Of a stretch of DNA of 64,000 bases, positions 17,220-27,140 are shown one piece after another. The notes beneath the pieces are model-generated. The model made no database searches, had not been told where the DNA came from, and saw nothing but the letters and a program-made list of their open reading frames with translations. Source of the DNA: Methylocaldum marinum (GTDB lineage Bacteria > Pseudomonadota > Gammaproteobacteria > Methylococcales > Methylococcaceae). Every line of letters starts with the position of its first letter. Position 1 is the first letter of the stretch. The position numbers and the translations under genes were made by a program. The stretch is taken from NCBI RefSeq assembly GCF_003584645.1, contig NZ_AP017928.1, positions 4,382,833-4,446,832 on the forward strand, written 5' to 3'.

Positions 17220-19559
17220 TTAATTCCTCAAAGGCTTACCGGTTTCCAGCATGTGTTCCATGCGGGCGATCGTTTCCTTTCGCTTGACCAGGTCCATGAA
17301 GGCGCGCCGCTCCAATGCCAAGAGATCGTCTTCGGACAATGGCTTGCTGATGTCGGTATCGCTTCCAGTGAGTACATCGGCCAAGGCTCCGGCGACAACA
17401 GCGTCGTGGGCCGTGGCCTTGCCGAGCCGCCGGTACTGGCCGATGGCCATGTCCAGCGCGGCCTTGCCCGAAGGCCCTGGGAGATAAAAGACCGGCGGCT
17501 CGGGCGGCGCGTAGCTTTCGCTCAGCGCCAGCGCTTTTTCCTTGGCGTCGAACAGCAGCCGGTCGCGGTTCATGGTGATGCCGTCGGTGGGGCGCAGGAA
17601 CAGAAGGTCTTTCGCTTCCCGGGCCGATTTCGACACAGTGGCGACGCTGACGGTTTCGAAGACGCGGGCGACCGGCGCCATCGGGCCTTGGGGAGATTTC
17701 TTGTCGGCGAAGGCGCGCAGCAGCATCTCCTTGCAGCCGCCCCAGCCGGGAATCACGCCGACGCCGGCTTCCACCAGCCCCATATACAATTCGGCATGAG
17801 CCTGGACGGCATCGCAATGGAGCAGAATTTCGCATCCGCCGCCGAGGGCCATTCCCGAGGGCGCGCCGACCACGGGGAAGGGGGCGTATTCGAGTGCCTT
17901 GAACGCCTCCTGGCCCTGTTTGACCATGTTCTCCACTTCCGGCCACAGCGCGATGTTGACGCCGAAGAGCAGCACCCCGAGATTGGCTCCGGCGGAGAAA
18001 TTGTCGGCTTCGTTGTAAATCACCAGCGCGCGGTAATCGCTCCGCACGATGTCGACAGCCTTGTGGACCAGCTTGAGCACCAGAGGATCGAAGGTGTTCA
18101 TCTTGCTCTGGAATTCCAGGCAGACGACGCCGTCGCCCACGTCCCAAAGGCTCGCCGAAGGATTCTTCGTCAGAGGCTTGCTGCGCCGCTTGACGTCGGC
18201 CAGCAGCAAGACGCCGGGTGGCCGGTTCACCGCTCGTAGAGTGGGCTTGGTCCCGCCCGTGCCGGTGAATGCAAGCCCGTGCAGCCGCCCGTCGACGACT
18301 TGGTAAAGCGGTCCGTCGTGTCGGAGCAGATCTGGCACGGGCTTGCCCATGGCTTCGAGCATCCGGACCAGGTTTTCGTCGCCGATCCGGTCGATCAGTT
18401 CGAACGGGCCGTACTGCCAGTTGTAGCCCAGCCGCATGGCACGGTCGACCGATTCCAGATCGTCGGCGACGTGCGGCGCCACCTCGGCGGCGTAAGCCAG
18501 GGTCTGGGCCATGACGCTCCGGGCGTATTCGGCGGTCTTGTCGTGGAACTGCAGCAGCCCGGCCAGGCCGCCCGCCTTCATCGCCGCGATGCTGGCGAGT
18601 TCCGGTTTGGTGCTGACCCGGTACGCGCCGGTTTGAAGGTCCAGCGCTTCCTTGATCCGCTCGCCGCGGTTCCGGTTCAAGCGATAAAATCCGCCTTTGC
18701 CTTTGCGTCCGGTATAGCCTTCCGCGATCATCCGCGTCACCAGGTCCGGCACTTGGCTGATGGCGTGGAACGGATCGTTCGGCGGAAGCGCCCGATCCAT
18801 GCCGGGAACGATGTGGGGGACGAGATCGAGACCGACCAGGTCGAGCAGGCCGAATATGCCGGTTTTCGGGATGCCGAACGGATGGCTGATGACGGTGTCG
18901 GCTTTCTCGACGGTGAGCCCGAGACGCAGGGCTTCCAGGAGCCCCAGCTGCAGCCAGAAGATGCCGATGCGGTTGGCGATGAAGCCGGGCGTATCGTTGG
19001 AATGCACGATGCTCTTGCCGAGCCGCCGGTCGCCGAAGTCGACCAGCGCGGCTAGCGCATCGGGCCGGGTTTCGGGGCCGTAAACGATTTCCAGCAGCCG
19101 CATGTAGCGCGGCGGATTGAAGAAGTGAGTGATCAGGAAGTCGCGCCGGAAATTCTCCGGCATGTCCCGCGTGAGCTCGGCGAGCGGGAGGGTGGAGGTG
19201 TTGGAGGAAACGACGGAACCGGATTTGCGGACACTGTCCAGGTTGCGGTAGAGCTTGTGCTTGATGTCCGGTTTCTCGATCACCGCCTCGACGATCCAAT
19301 CGGTCTCGGCGAGTTTTTCGAGATCGTCCTCGATGTTGCCGGGCGTGATCCGCGCGAGATTCTTGCGGTGCATCAACGGGGGCGGATCGGTTTCCTGAAG
19401 CTTCTTCAAGGCGTTCTTGGCAACCATGTTCCGATCCGTTGCGCCTTCGGGCACGATGTCCAGCAACAAAACCGGGACGCCGGCGTTGGCGGCCTGGGCC
19501 GCGATAGCCGATCCCATGACTCCTGCGCCGATGACGGCCATTTTTTCTATTTTCATCAT
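17220..19559 (-). CDS. 3-hydroxyacyl-CoA dehydrogenase/enoyl-CoA hydratase (FadN-type)
   Basis: A 779-residue bifunctional beta-oxidation enzyme. The N-terminal part is the NAD-binding 3-hydroxyacyl-CoA dehydrogenase (VIGAGVMGSAIAAQAANAG, then SNTSTLPL and HFFNPPRYMRLLEIV), followed by its C-terminal helical domains. The enoyl-CoA hydratase/crotonase domain is at the C-terminus (MALGGGCEILLHCD, oxyanion loop ADNFSAGANLG). This order is the reverse of FadB/FadJ and matches FadN. The frame extends upstream to 19661, but the ATG at 19559 gives the Rossmann N-terminus and has a TGAGG-like site. It lies downstream of the thiolase gene. Confidence 0.93.
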   Translation of the reverse strand: MMKIEKMAVIGAGVMGSAIAAQAANAGVPVLLLDIVPEGATDRNMVAKNALKKLQETDPPPLMHRKNLARITPGNIEDDLEKLAETDWIVEAVIEKPDIKHKLYRNLDSVRKSGSVVSSNTSTLPLAELTRDMPENFRRDFLITHFFNPPRYMRLLEIVYGPETRPDALAALVDFGDRRLGKSIVHSNDTPGFIANRIGIFWLQLGLLEALRLGLTVEKADTVISHPFGIPKTGIFGLLDLVGLDLVPHIVPGMDRALPPNDPFHAISQVPDLVTRMIAEGYTGRKGKGGFYRLNRNRGERIKEALDLQTGAYRVSTKPELASIAAMKAGGLAGLLQFHDKTAEYARSVMAQTLAYAAEVAPHVADDLESVDRAMRLGYNWQYGPFELIDRIGDENLVRMLEAMGKPVPDLLRHDGPLYQVVDGRLHGLAFTGTGGTKPTLRAVNRPPGVLLLADVKRRSKPLTKNPSASLWDVGDGVVCLEFQSKMNTFDPLVLKLVHKAVDIVRSDYRALVIYNEADNFSAGANLGVLLFGVNIALWPEVENMVKQGQEAFKALEYAPFPVVGAPSGMALGGGCEILLHCDAVQAHAELYMGLVEAGVGVIPGWGGCKEMLLRAFADKKSPQGPMAPVARVFETVSVATVSKSAREAKDLLFLRPTDGITMNRDRLLFDAKEKALALSESYAPPEPPVFYLPGPSGKAALDMAIGQYRRLGKATAHDAVVAGALADVLTGSDTDISKPLSEDDLLALERRAFMDLVKRKETIARMEHMLETGKPLRN

Positions 19560-19612
19560 GTCGGCCTCACTTGACTTGGAGACGGGCCATCCGAGGCCCG
19601 CCTTTTCAAAGT

Positions 19613-20749
19613 TCAAACCGCTTCCAGAATCGTCGCGATGCCTTGTCCGCCGCCTATGCACTGCGTCGCCAGGGCGTAGCGCTTCTTTTCCTTTTTCAGC
19701 AGCGACGCCGCTTTTCCGGTAATGCGGGCTCCGCTCGCGCCCAGCGGATGGCCCAGGGCGATGGCGCCGCCGTGGAGATTGAGCTTGCTCTCGTCGATGC
19801 CGAGTTCACGGATGCACGCCAGCGCCTGGACCGCGAAGGCTTCGTTCAATTCGATGATATCGATGCCCTCGAGAGCGAGCCCTGCGCGTTGCAGCGCCTT
19901 GCGGCTCGCGGCGACCGGACCTATGCCCATGATCTCGGGGGCGCAGCCGGCTACGGCAATGCTCTTGACGCGCGCCAGGGGTTCGAGTCCGTGGCGGGCC
20001 GCGTAATCCTCGGAGCAGACCAAGACCGCGGCAGCGCCGTCGGTGAGCGGCGACGAGGTTCCGGCCGTGACCACGCCGTTTTCCCTGAAAGCGGGCTTGA
20101 GTCCGGCCAAGCCCTCCGGAGTGGTTTCAGGACGCGGACAGCCGTCCTCCGTAACCGTGCCATCGGGTGTCTCGATGGGGATCAGTTCGTCGTCGAATCC
20201 GCCCGAGGCTTTGGCTTCCCGCGTTTTGCGCTGGCTGTCGAAGGCGAAGCGCTCCTGGTCGGCGCGGCTGATGCCGTACCGCTCGACCAGGTTTTCCGCG
20301 GTTTCCCCCATGCTCATGTAGGCTTGCGGATATTCCTGGTAAAGCTTGGGGTGAGGCATCGGATTGAAGCCCGTCATCGGCACCCGGCTCATGGATTCGA
20401 CACCGGCGCAGATGAACGCCTCGCCGGCATTCAGTTGTATGGCACCCGCCGCCTGGTGTATGGCCTGCATGGACGAGCCGCAGAACCGGTTGATGGTGGT
20501 GCCTGCGACCGACTGCGGGAGACCGGCCAGGAATACCACGAGACGGCCCAAATTGAAGCCTTGCTCGGCTTCCGGAAAGGCGCAGCCGAGAATCAGATCC
20601 TCGATTTCTTCGGGCTTGACGCCGGTTTTGCTCAACAAGGCTTTCACCACTTGCGCGGCCAATTCGTCGGGGCGGACGCCGCTGAGCTGCCCTTTCTTGG
20701 CCGGGGTGAACGGCGAGCGGCAGTAGCCGGCGATGACGACGTTTTTCAT
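19613..20749 (-). CDS. Acetyl-CoA C-acyltransferase (thiolase)
   Basis: A 378-residue thiolase that cleaves 3-ketoacyl-CoA. It has the nucleophilic Cys in NRFCGSSMQAIHQAAG, the GHPLGASGAR His motif and the C-terminal CIGGGQGIA Cys motif. The frame opens farther upstream, but the ATG at 20749 is preceded by a strong AGGAGG and begins with the family start MKNVVIAGYCRSPF. It is the first gene of the thiolase, FadN-like, acyl-CoA dehydrogenase run. Confidence 0.94.
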   Translation of the reverse strand: MKNVVIAGYCRSPFTPAKKGQLSGVRPDELAAQVVKALLSKTGVKPEEIEDLILGCAFPEAEQGFNLGRLVVFLAGLPQSVAGTTINRFCGSSMQAIHQAAGAIQLNAGEAFICAGVESMSRVPMTGFNPMPHPKLYQEYPQAYMSMGETAENLVERYGISRADQERFAFDSQRKTREAKASGGFDDELIPIETPDGTVTEDGCPRPETTPEGLAGLKPAFRENGVVTAGTSSPLTDGAAAVLVCSEDYAARHGLEPLARVKSIAVAGCAPEIMGIGPVAASRKALQRAGLALEGIDIIELNEAFAVQALACIRELGIDESKLNLHGGAIALGHPLGASGARITGKAASLLKKEKKRYALATQCIGGGQGIATILEAV

Positions 20750-20821
20750 GGTCTTCCTCCTGACAGAACACGCCATAACGGACGGGAGATCCCGAGATCT
20801 CGCAAACGAAAATAACCGTTG

Positions 20822-20897
20822 GGACTTACGCGGAAACGTTTTCGATTCCCTCATTCCGGCCTTCTTCCGGAAGAAGAAGAGCAAAACGCGTAAGTCC
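20822..20897. repeat. Inverted repeat in the thiolase upstream region
   Basis: GGACTTACGCG (20822-20832) is inverted at 20887-20897, with a small internal hairpin (CCGGCCTTCTTCCGG). The unit lies between the fadD-like and thiolase genes, which both read on the minus strand. It looks like a short mobile or REP-like unit, or part of the thiolase leader. Confidence 0.45.
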
Positions 20898-20992
20898 TGA
20901 CTGCAAATTACCGCTCGGCTGCTCGAAGCGGCCGCCTTGTCCGAAATTCCTTGACGCAGCGGGAATTAAGAGCTGAGCTGCGTGTCGTATTG

Positions 20993-22711
20993 TTAATTCG
21001 TTTTCCGCAGTTCCCGGCGGAGAATCTTACCGACGGTACTCTTCGGCAGAGTACTGCGGAATTCTACGTACTTAGGCACTTTGTAAGCCGCCAAGTTCAT
21101 GCGGCAATAGCGGCGAATTGTCTCCGCATCGAGTTTCTCGTCCTTCGGTACGATAAAAACCTTGACGGTTTCGCCGGTTTTGTCATCCGCCACGCCTATC
21201 GCGGCACATTCGAGTACGCCGGGGTGTGCGCCCAAAACGGCCTCGACTTCATTGGGATAGACATTGAAGCCGGAGACCAGAATCATGTCTTTCTTGCGGT
21301 CCACGATATAGAAGAATCCGCTTTCGTCCATACGGGCGAGGTCCCCGGTACGCAGCCAGCCGTCCGGTGTCATGACGCTGCCGGTTTCGTCCGGACGGTT
21401 CCAATAGGCTTTCATGACCTGCGGTCCGCGTACGTACAATTCGCCGGAGGTTCCGGCCGGCAGTGGATTCCCGCCGTCGTCCCGAACGCTGCATTCGGTT
21501 GACGGTATCGGGAGGCCGACGCTGCCGTTGAATTCCGTCAACTCGGGCGGATTGACGGCAACCACCGGCGAGGTCTCGGTCAAGCCGTAACCCTCGGTGA
21601 TCGGACAGCCGGTCACTTGCAGCCAGCGTCTGGCCACGGTTTCCTCGGTCGGCATGCCGCCGCCGATGACGAATTTGAGGGAGCCGAAATCCAGTTCGTC
21701 GAAACCGGGTGTGTTGAGCAAGCCCTTGAACAGTGTGTTGACCCCGGTTATGACACTGAAGCGTACTTTTCCCAAGGCCTTGACGAGGCCGTGCAGATCG
21801 CGCGGATTGGCAATGAGGTAGTTCAGCCCCCCCAGTTCGGTGAAGCAGAGCAGATCCACGGTCAACGCAAAGATGTGATAGAGCGGCAGCGCGGTGACCA
21901 CGGTTTCCTCGCCGTTTATCAAGGCTCTTTCCGGAGGGAGTCCGCCGATCAGCCACTGCGTGCACTGCGCCACGTTCGCCAGTAGATTGCGGTGGGTCAG
22001 CATGGCGCCTTTGGCGATGCCCGTGGTGCCTCCGGTATACTGCAAAAAGGCGATATCCTCCAGGGTCAGATCATGCGTTTCGAAAGAATGCCGCGCGCCT
22101 TCCTGTAAAGCCGCGTTGAAGGAAACGGCTGCCCTGATGTGCATGCCGGAATTTCCCGTTTTGAACAGGCGCAGGTACCAGTTGACGAGGTATGAACGGG
22201 GAAACCGCAGCAGATCGCCGAGTCCGGAAACGATGATCGCCTTGAGCTTCAATCTCGGCAGGGCAGCGGCCACGACCGGAACGAAATTCTCCAGTACCAC
22301 CAGGGCCGCTGCGCCTGAATCTTCGAGCTGATGCGTCAATTCGCGGGCGGTGTAGAGAGGATTGGTGTTGACCACGATGAGCCCTGCGCGCAGCGCGCCC
22401 CACACGGCAACGGGCTGCTGCGGAATGTTCGGCAGCATGATGGCGATCCGCTCGCCGCGTTTCAGTCCGAGACGGCGGTTCAGGAAAGCGGCGAAATGCC
22501 GGCTTAATTCTTCGAGCTCGGCATAGGAAAGCGTCCGCCCCATGCTGAACAGCGCCGGCCGTTCCCGATAGTGGGCGGCCTTCCGTTCGAAAAAGTCCGC
22601 CAGAGAAGAATATCCCGGTTCATCGATCGTCTCCGGTACGCCCGGGGGATAACTCTTCACCCAGGGCCTTTCGATGACGCGTCGAGAAAGTGTGCTTTGA
22701 GGGTTTCTCAT
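20993..22711 (-). CDS. fadD: Long-chain fatty acid-CoA ligase
   Basis: A 572-residue adenylate-forming enzyme (EC 6.2.1.3). Motifs are the P-loop YTGGTTGIAKGAMLTH, GYGLTETSP, GWLRTGDLA and the C-terminal catalytic Lys region PKSTVGKILRREL. The longest frame starts at 22843, but the ATG at 22711 has GGAGGAGAG upstream and a normal N-terminus. It precedes the beta-oxidation genes and follows the acyltransferase/hydrolase gene on the same strand, which fits exogenous fatty-acid activation. Confidence 0.93.
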   Translation of the reverse strand: MRNPQSTLSRRVIERPWVKSYPPGVPETIDEPGYSSLADFFERKAAHYRERPALFSMGRTLSYAELEELSRHFAAFLNRRLGLKRGERIAIMLPNIPQQPVAVWGALRAGLIVVNTNPLYTARELTHQLEDSGAAALVVLENFVPVVAAALPRLKLKAIIVSGLGDLLRFPRSYLVNWYLRLFKTGNSGMHIRAAVSFNAALQEGARHSFETHDLTLEDIAFLQYTGGTTGIAKGAMLTHRNLLANVAQCTQWLIGGLPPERALINGEETVVTALPLYHIFALTVDLLCFTELGGLNYLIANPRDLHGLVKALGKVRFSVITGVNTLFKGLLNTPGFDELDFGSLKFVIGGGMPTEETVARRWLQVTGCPITEGYGLTETSPVVAVNPPELTEFNGSVGLPIPSTECSVRDDGGNPLPAGTSGELYVRGPQVMKAYWNRPDETGSVMTPDGWLRTGDLARMDESGFFYIVDRKKDMILVSGFNVYPNEVEAVLGAHPGVLECAAIGVADDKTGETVKVFIVPKDEKLDAETIRRYCRMNLAAYKVPKYVEFRSTLPKSTVGKILRRELRKTN

Positions 22712-22826
22712 GGCGCTCTCCTCCGCACGAAAGATCACTTCAACGGGCTTGCTTCGACCCGCCGGAGCGTCCCTGGCACCGGTCCTGCGAAATTGGTCCG
22801 GCGCTTCCGGCGATCGGCCAATCGAC

Positions 22827-25136
22827 TCAGCCTGCCGGAGCATCCCGGGTCAAAAAGCGAATCACAATGTCCCTTATACCACCGATATCCTCCACCAGGA
22901 TATTGTGGCGATCGGCATGGATGGATCTTAGTATCTTGTTCTTCGAGCCCAGGGCCTTATAGATCGTCCGTGAGCTTTCCGGGGCGAGAATCGGGTCGCG
23001 ATCGGCCTGAGCCAATAACACCGGACATTGCACGTCCGAGAGATGCTCCTCCACTTCGTGGGCCAAGCGGCGCAGCTCGTAGAGGCTGCGCAGGGGAACT
23101 TCACGGTAGGCGTACTGCGGATATTCAGGGGTTCTTTCCACGAATGGCCGGCCGGTCCGCCTGGCCATCCAGCGTATCAGGATGCTCGTGCTGCGAAGCA
23201 GGGGCGCCATGGGTCCCGATGCGCTGAACTTGAAGGGCGGCGAAACCGCGGCGATTCCGGCCAGTCGCTCCGGCTGTTCGCTGGCCAGTTGCAGCGCCAG
23301 CAAGCCGCCGACTCCCGCGCCGACGATGTAAATCCGCGACCCATATGATTTCATGATGTCGTAGCCGCGTCGCAAAGAGTCCAGCCAATCTTCCCAGCGC
23401 CGGTCTTTGAGGTCGTAAGGCGAGGTTCCATGGCCTTTCAGGCGTATGCCGAGAGCATGAAAGCCGAGATCGGCCAGGTGTTGGCCGAAGCCTCGGAGTT
23501 CGGCGGGCGAGGCCAGGAGCTCGTGGATCAGGATGATGCCGCCGCCGTTGTGTGATCGCGCTTTCAGAAAGAACGGGCGGGGCGTTACGCCCGCCGTTAT
23601 CGGGTGGCCGCCCAAGTCCGGGGTGTTTTTGGCCTGGTGCCTGAGATCCCATCGCCAGGATCTGACCTCGTCGTCGAATCGAAGATTTGCCAGTTCCCGG
23701 TCACCCACTTTCTTTTCCGCCGACACTGCGCGTTTGACGGCATCCATAATGCCCGACATGGGTTCGACCTCGTTGGCGTATACCGCGATCACGTTTTCGA
23801 TGCGAATTTCGTCGAATTCGTGTTCCTGAAGCAGCTTGGGCAGCAACCGATAATGGCCCGGATGGATTTCGATCAGCCCGCTGGCCTTCGCGGTCTCCAG
23901 CAATTCGTGAAGACCGCTGTGCTCGCCTTCCAGCAAATCCCGGTAGTCGTCGGGATTCTGCAGACTGCGATGAAGGTGCACATGCGGCAAGACCTGGGTA
24001 TGCTTGATCGCCAGATACAGGCTGCGGAAAAATTGGGTCCGGTCGATCTCGATACGGTTACGCCTTGCACGATCCATGATCAGCGTCGAGGCGAGATGGC
24101 TGAGGTTGACCGTCACCGCCTGATACATCTCGCGCATGTACTTATTGCGTATGATCTGCGCCCGCTGGCGCAAGCGTCCGGCCAGGAGGCGCTCTCTGGC
24201 ATCGGCCGGTCTGCGGGTGACTGCGAAAACGTCGTCTATGGCGGCGATGCGCGGCACCACCCATTTTGCCAGCCAGGTTTCCCAATGATGCCAGCGTGCC
24301 GAGGCGATGACCGGATGCCCGAACTGGATATCCATATCGGTGTTGCGCAGCAGGATATTACCCTCGATCAGAATTTCTTCCGCAGCCCGCCGGCTCAATC
24401 CCCGGCTCAGCAATTCCGCGCCGCTGCTCAAAATATGCTCGTTGACGCGGATCGGATAGAAGGTAATGTTCGCCGGCACCACTATTGTAGGCTGGTGGGC
24501 GGCGGTCAACAGGGTCTCGCGGCTTTCCAGCCCGATGGCTTCCGCCCAGGCCGAGATGCGCTTCAGATCGCCCTGGTGCTCGGCCCGGCGTACGGCCATT
24601 TTGAAGATTTCCAGGCCTATCGCCAGAACCGCGGCTCCGGTGTGATGCTTGCGCCGGTCCATGCTGACCCGGGAGTAAATGCTGTAGCGCCCGCGGTGAT
24701 CGAGAACCCGGCGGTCCTTTACCATCCCGCCTTCGGGGAAAATGACGACCTTGCGGCCGAGCAGGATTTGCTCGGCGAGCCAGGGCAGAAGCCGCGGGTA
24801 ATTGTTCGGGATTACGCCGACGTCGCGCAGGAATCCCGCCAGGACGCTGTCTTCCTGCTCGAAGAATTCGGCCGACGCCACCGAGCAGCAATAGACCTTC
24901 CGGGCCTCGTACATCAGGTATTGAGGAATGAAGGTCTCGAACCGGGCGAAATGGTTGAAAAGAAAGATATGGCCGTGATCGATGATCTCCGGGCTGCCGT
25001 GCAAGGTGATGCGGACCTTGAGCAGCTTCTTGATCTGCCGGAAAACACGCACCGACCAGTCATAGGTGGAGGTGTTGATGTCGTAATCCGGATTTACGTT
25101 CGAGCGGTCTTCCATTTGATGCCGTTTCGGAAACAT
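22827..25136 (-). CDS. Fusion of a PlsB/PlsC-like acyltransferase and an alpha/beta-hydrolase domain
   Basis: A 769-residue protein with two parts. The first about 500 residues resemble glycerophosphate acyltransferases: NHFARFE in place of the usual NHxxxxD motif, and FPEGG. The last about 220 residues form an alpha/beta hydrolase of the lysophospholipase type: IHELLASPAELRGFGQHL near the oxyanion hole, an Asp in QADRDPIL and a His in HADRHNIL. The nucleophile elbow, however, reads IVGAGVGG, with Gly where Ser is expected, so the hydrolase may be inactive or changed. It sits 115 nt upstream of fadD on the same strand and likely works in phospholipid or fatty-acid remodelling. Confidence 0.8.
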   Translation of the reverse strand: MFPKRHQMEDRSNVNPDYDINTSTYDWSVRVFRQIKKLLKVRITLHGSPEIIDHGHIFLFNHFARFETFIPQYLMYEARKVYCCSVASAEFFEQEDSVLAGFLRDVGVIPNNYPRLLPWLAEQILLGRKVVIFPEGGMVKDRRVLDHRGRYSIYSRVSMDRRKHHTGAAVLAIGLEIFKMAVRRAEHQGDLKRISAWAEAIGLESRETLLTAAHQPTIVVPANITFYPIRVNEHILSSGAELLSRGLSRRAAEEILIEGNILLRNTDMDIQFGHPVIASARWHHWETWLAKWVVPRIAAIDDVFAVTRRPADARERLLAGRLRQRAQIIRNKYMREMYQAVTVNLSHLASTLIMDRARRNRIEIDRTQFFRSLYLAIKHTQVLPHVHLHRSLQNPDDYRDLLEGEHSGLHELLETAKASGLIEIHPGHYRLLPKLLQEHEFDEIRIENVIAVYANEVEPMSGIMDAVKRAVSAEKKVGDRELANLRFDDEVRSWRWDLRHQAKNTPDLGGHPITAGVTPRPFFLKARSHNGGGIILIHELLASPAELRGFGQHLADLGFHALGIRLKGHGTSPYDLKDRRWEDWLDSLRRGYDIMKSYGSRIYIVGAGVGGLLALQLASEQPERLAGIAAVSPPFKFSASGPMAPLLRSTSILIRWMARRTGRPFVERTPEYPQYAYREVPLRSLYELRRLAHEVEEHLSDVQCPVLLAQADRDPILAPESSRTIYKALGSKNKILRSIHADRHNILVEDIGGIRDIVIRFLTRDAPAG

Positions 25137-25285
25137 GCTTTTTCTTCAACTAGCCTACCCTCTCTCTTGAGTTAGATCCATCCGTGCCGCTTGATTGCTC
25201 GGTTCGCGGCCACCGTTTTGGTGGAACGAATGGTATAGTAGGCCGAAAATCCAGCGCGTTTATCCAGCTTTTGGTCACTTTTTCC

Positions 25286-25804
25286 ATGACGTGGACGCAT
25301 GATCCCGAAATGTTGCCGGACGAACATCCGGAGCGAATCAGCAAATCGCAGCTAAAACGCGAGAGTTCGGCCTTGCAGGACCTCGGCGCGGAGCTGATGA
25401 GCCTGTCCCTTGAGCAGCTTGAGCGCCTGGCTCTGCCGGCGGAACTGATGGACGCGGTGCGGCTTGGTCAGTCCATCACCGAGCGCGGCGCTCTCAAGCG
25501 GCAGCGCAAGTACATCGGCAAAGTGCTGCGCCATATCGATGCGGAGCCGATTCGGGCAGGCCTTGCGGCCCTCAGGAATGAAACTGCGGAAGCCGTGTAC
25601 CGGCTGCATGCCGCCGAACGCTGGCGCGACCGCATGATTGGCGAAGGCGACGGTGCGGTCAACGAATTTCTGGGAACGTATCCGGAGGCGGACCGGCAGA
25701 AATTGCGGCAACTGTCCCGGGAAGCCCGGCGCGAGCGCGAAGCCGGGGCCGCGCCCAAGTCCGCCCGCTTGCTGTTTCGGTATTTGCGAGAGATTCTGGA
25801 GTGA
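25286..25804 (+). CDS. darP: Dual-action ribosomal maturation protein DarP (YjgA/DUF615)
   Basis: A 172-residue basic, helical protein of the YjgA family, which associates with 50S precursors and aids peptidyl-transferase centre maturation. Family features are SKSQLKRESSALQDLG, LPLPAE-like helices (ERLALPAELMDAV), QRKYIGKVLRHID and the C-terminal SARLLFRYLREI. The frame opens at 25184, but the ATG at 25286 (MTWTHDPEMLPDE) matches the usual acidic N-terminus. It is divergent from the acyltransferase fusion gene. Its stop overlaps the next gene's GTG start by four bases. Confidence 0.93.
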   Translation: MTWTHDPEMLPDEHPERISKSQLKRESSALQDLGAELMSLSLEQLERLALPAELMDAVRLGQSITERGALKRQRKYIGKVLRHIDAEPIRAGLAALRNETAEAVYRLHAAERWRDRMIGEGDGAVNEFLGTYPEADRQKLRQLSREARREREAGAAPKSARLLFRYLREILE

Positions 25805-27081
25805 GTTTACCCGTGAAGTATCCGATTAGATCGGTTTTCCTGCCGGTCCTGCTCGCCGTCTTTGCTGCCTTTTTCCAGGGCGCCAAGGCCGAGGAGAGCG
25901 TCGACCGGTTGTTATTTTCGCGTGGAAGTTTGGGGCCTCGAGAGCTGGCGGTTATCGTGAACGAAGCCGACCCTTCGAGCGTCGCCATCGCCGACTACTA
26001 CCAAAAGCGGCGGGGCATACCCGAGGAAAACATGATACGGGTCAGTTTTCCGGCGGGCTCCGACAACCTTCCCCGCGCCGTCTTCGAATCCGTCAAGCGG
26101 ACCGTGGACGAACGGACGCCGCCTGGGGTGCAAGCCTACGCGCTCGCATGGATGGCGCCATTCAGGGTCGACTGCATGGCGATCACCTCGGCGTTCGCCA
26201 TGGGTTTCGATCAAGCCTATTGTTCGACCAAGTGCGGCGAAACCAAGCCCAGCGGCTATTTCAATTCCGCCAGCCGGGCGCCGTATACCGATCATGGCAT
26301 CCGGCCCGCCATGATGCTGGCCGGCCGCACGGTCCAGGATGTCCGAAAAATGATCGACCGCGGGATTGCGTCCGACCGGACCTATCCGGGCGGTACCGGT
26401 TACCTGCTGAATACCTCCGACAAGCACCGGACCGTTCGGGCCGTCACCTTCGACAGGACGGTCGAGACGCTGGGCGCGGCGATTCGGCTGCAACGTGTCG
26501 ACGCCGACTACATCAGCGACAAGCGGGATGTACTATTCTACTTCACCGGCCTGGCGAGGGTGCCGGATTTGGATACCCTGGGTTTCGTGCCCGGCGCGAT
26601 GGCGGATCATCTGACCTCGGTCGGCGGAAGGCTGACCGAGAATGCCCAGATGAGCAGCGTGCGCTGGCTCGAGGCCGGCGCTACGGCGAGCTACGGCACG
26701 GTGGTGGAACCCTGCAATATCTTGAGCAAGTTTCCTTATCCGGCGGTAGCGATCTGGCACTACCTGGAAGGCGAGACGATACTCGAAGCCTATTGGAAAA
26801 GCGTTGCCCGCCCCGGCGAGGGTGTTTTCATAGGCGAGCCTCTGGCTGCGCCCTTCGCGCCGCAAGTGATCGAGCAGGGAGGCCAGGTAACCGTCAAGCT
26901 GTTTTCCCCGAGATCGCACATGCTGAGTTTGCAGGCTGCACCAAGCGCTATCGGTCCTTACCGTTCGGCGGTCAAAACCTATGTCCTCATCCCCGGCTAT
27001 AATGAACTGTCCTTTCGACTGCCGGATACCGCCGCGTTTTACCGATTGGCCTATCTGAGCGGCGAAGGCGCCAAAAAATAA
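25801..27081 (+). CDS. TIGR03790 family exported protein of unknown function
   Basis: A 426-residue protein with an N-terminal signal peptide (FLPVLLAVFAAFFQGAKAEE). The body fits the TIGR03790 family: ELAVIVNEADPSSVAIADYYQKRRGIP near the start, then SRAPYTDHGIRPAMMLAGRTV, GTGYLLNTSDKHRTVR and ASYGTVVEPCNILSKFP. Members are found in diverse bacteria and have no known reaction. The GTG start at 25801 overlaps the darP stop (GTGA), which shows translational coupling. Another in-frame GTG lies at 25813. Confidence 0.8.
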   Translation: MSLPVKYPIRSVFLPVLLAVFAAFFQGAKAEESVDRLLFSRGSLGPRELAVIVNEADPSSVAIADYYQKRRGIPEENMIRVSFPAGSDNLPRAVFESVKRTVDERTPPGVQAYALAWMAPFRVDCMAITSAFAMGFDQAYCSTKCGETKPSGYFNSASRAPYTDHGIRPAMMLAGRTVQDVRKMIDRGIASDRTYPGGTGYLLNTSDKHRTVRAVTFDRTVETLGAAIRLQRVDADYISDKRDVLFYFTGLARVPDLDTLGFVPGAMADHLTSVGGRLTENAQMSSVRWLEAGATASYGTVVEPCNILSKFPYPAVAIWHYLEGETILEAYWKSVARPGEGVFIGEPLAAPFAPQVIEQGGQVTVKLFSPRSHMLSLQAAPSAIGPYRSAVKTYVLIPGYNELSFRLPDTAAFYRLAYLSGEGAKK

Positions 27082-27140
27082 CCAATAAGGAAACCGGCCC
27101 TGCCGTCTTTCGGCTGCCGTGCGGTGCGGCAAACTACGCG

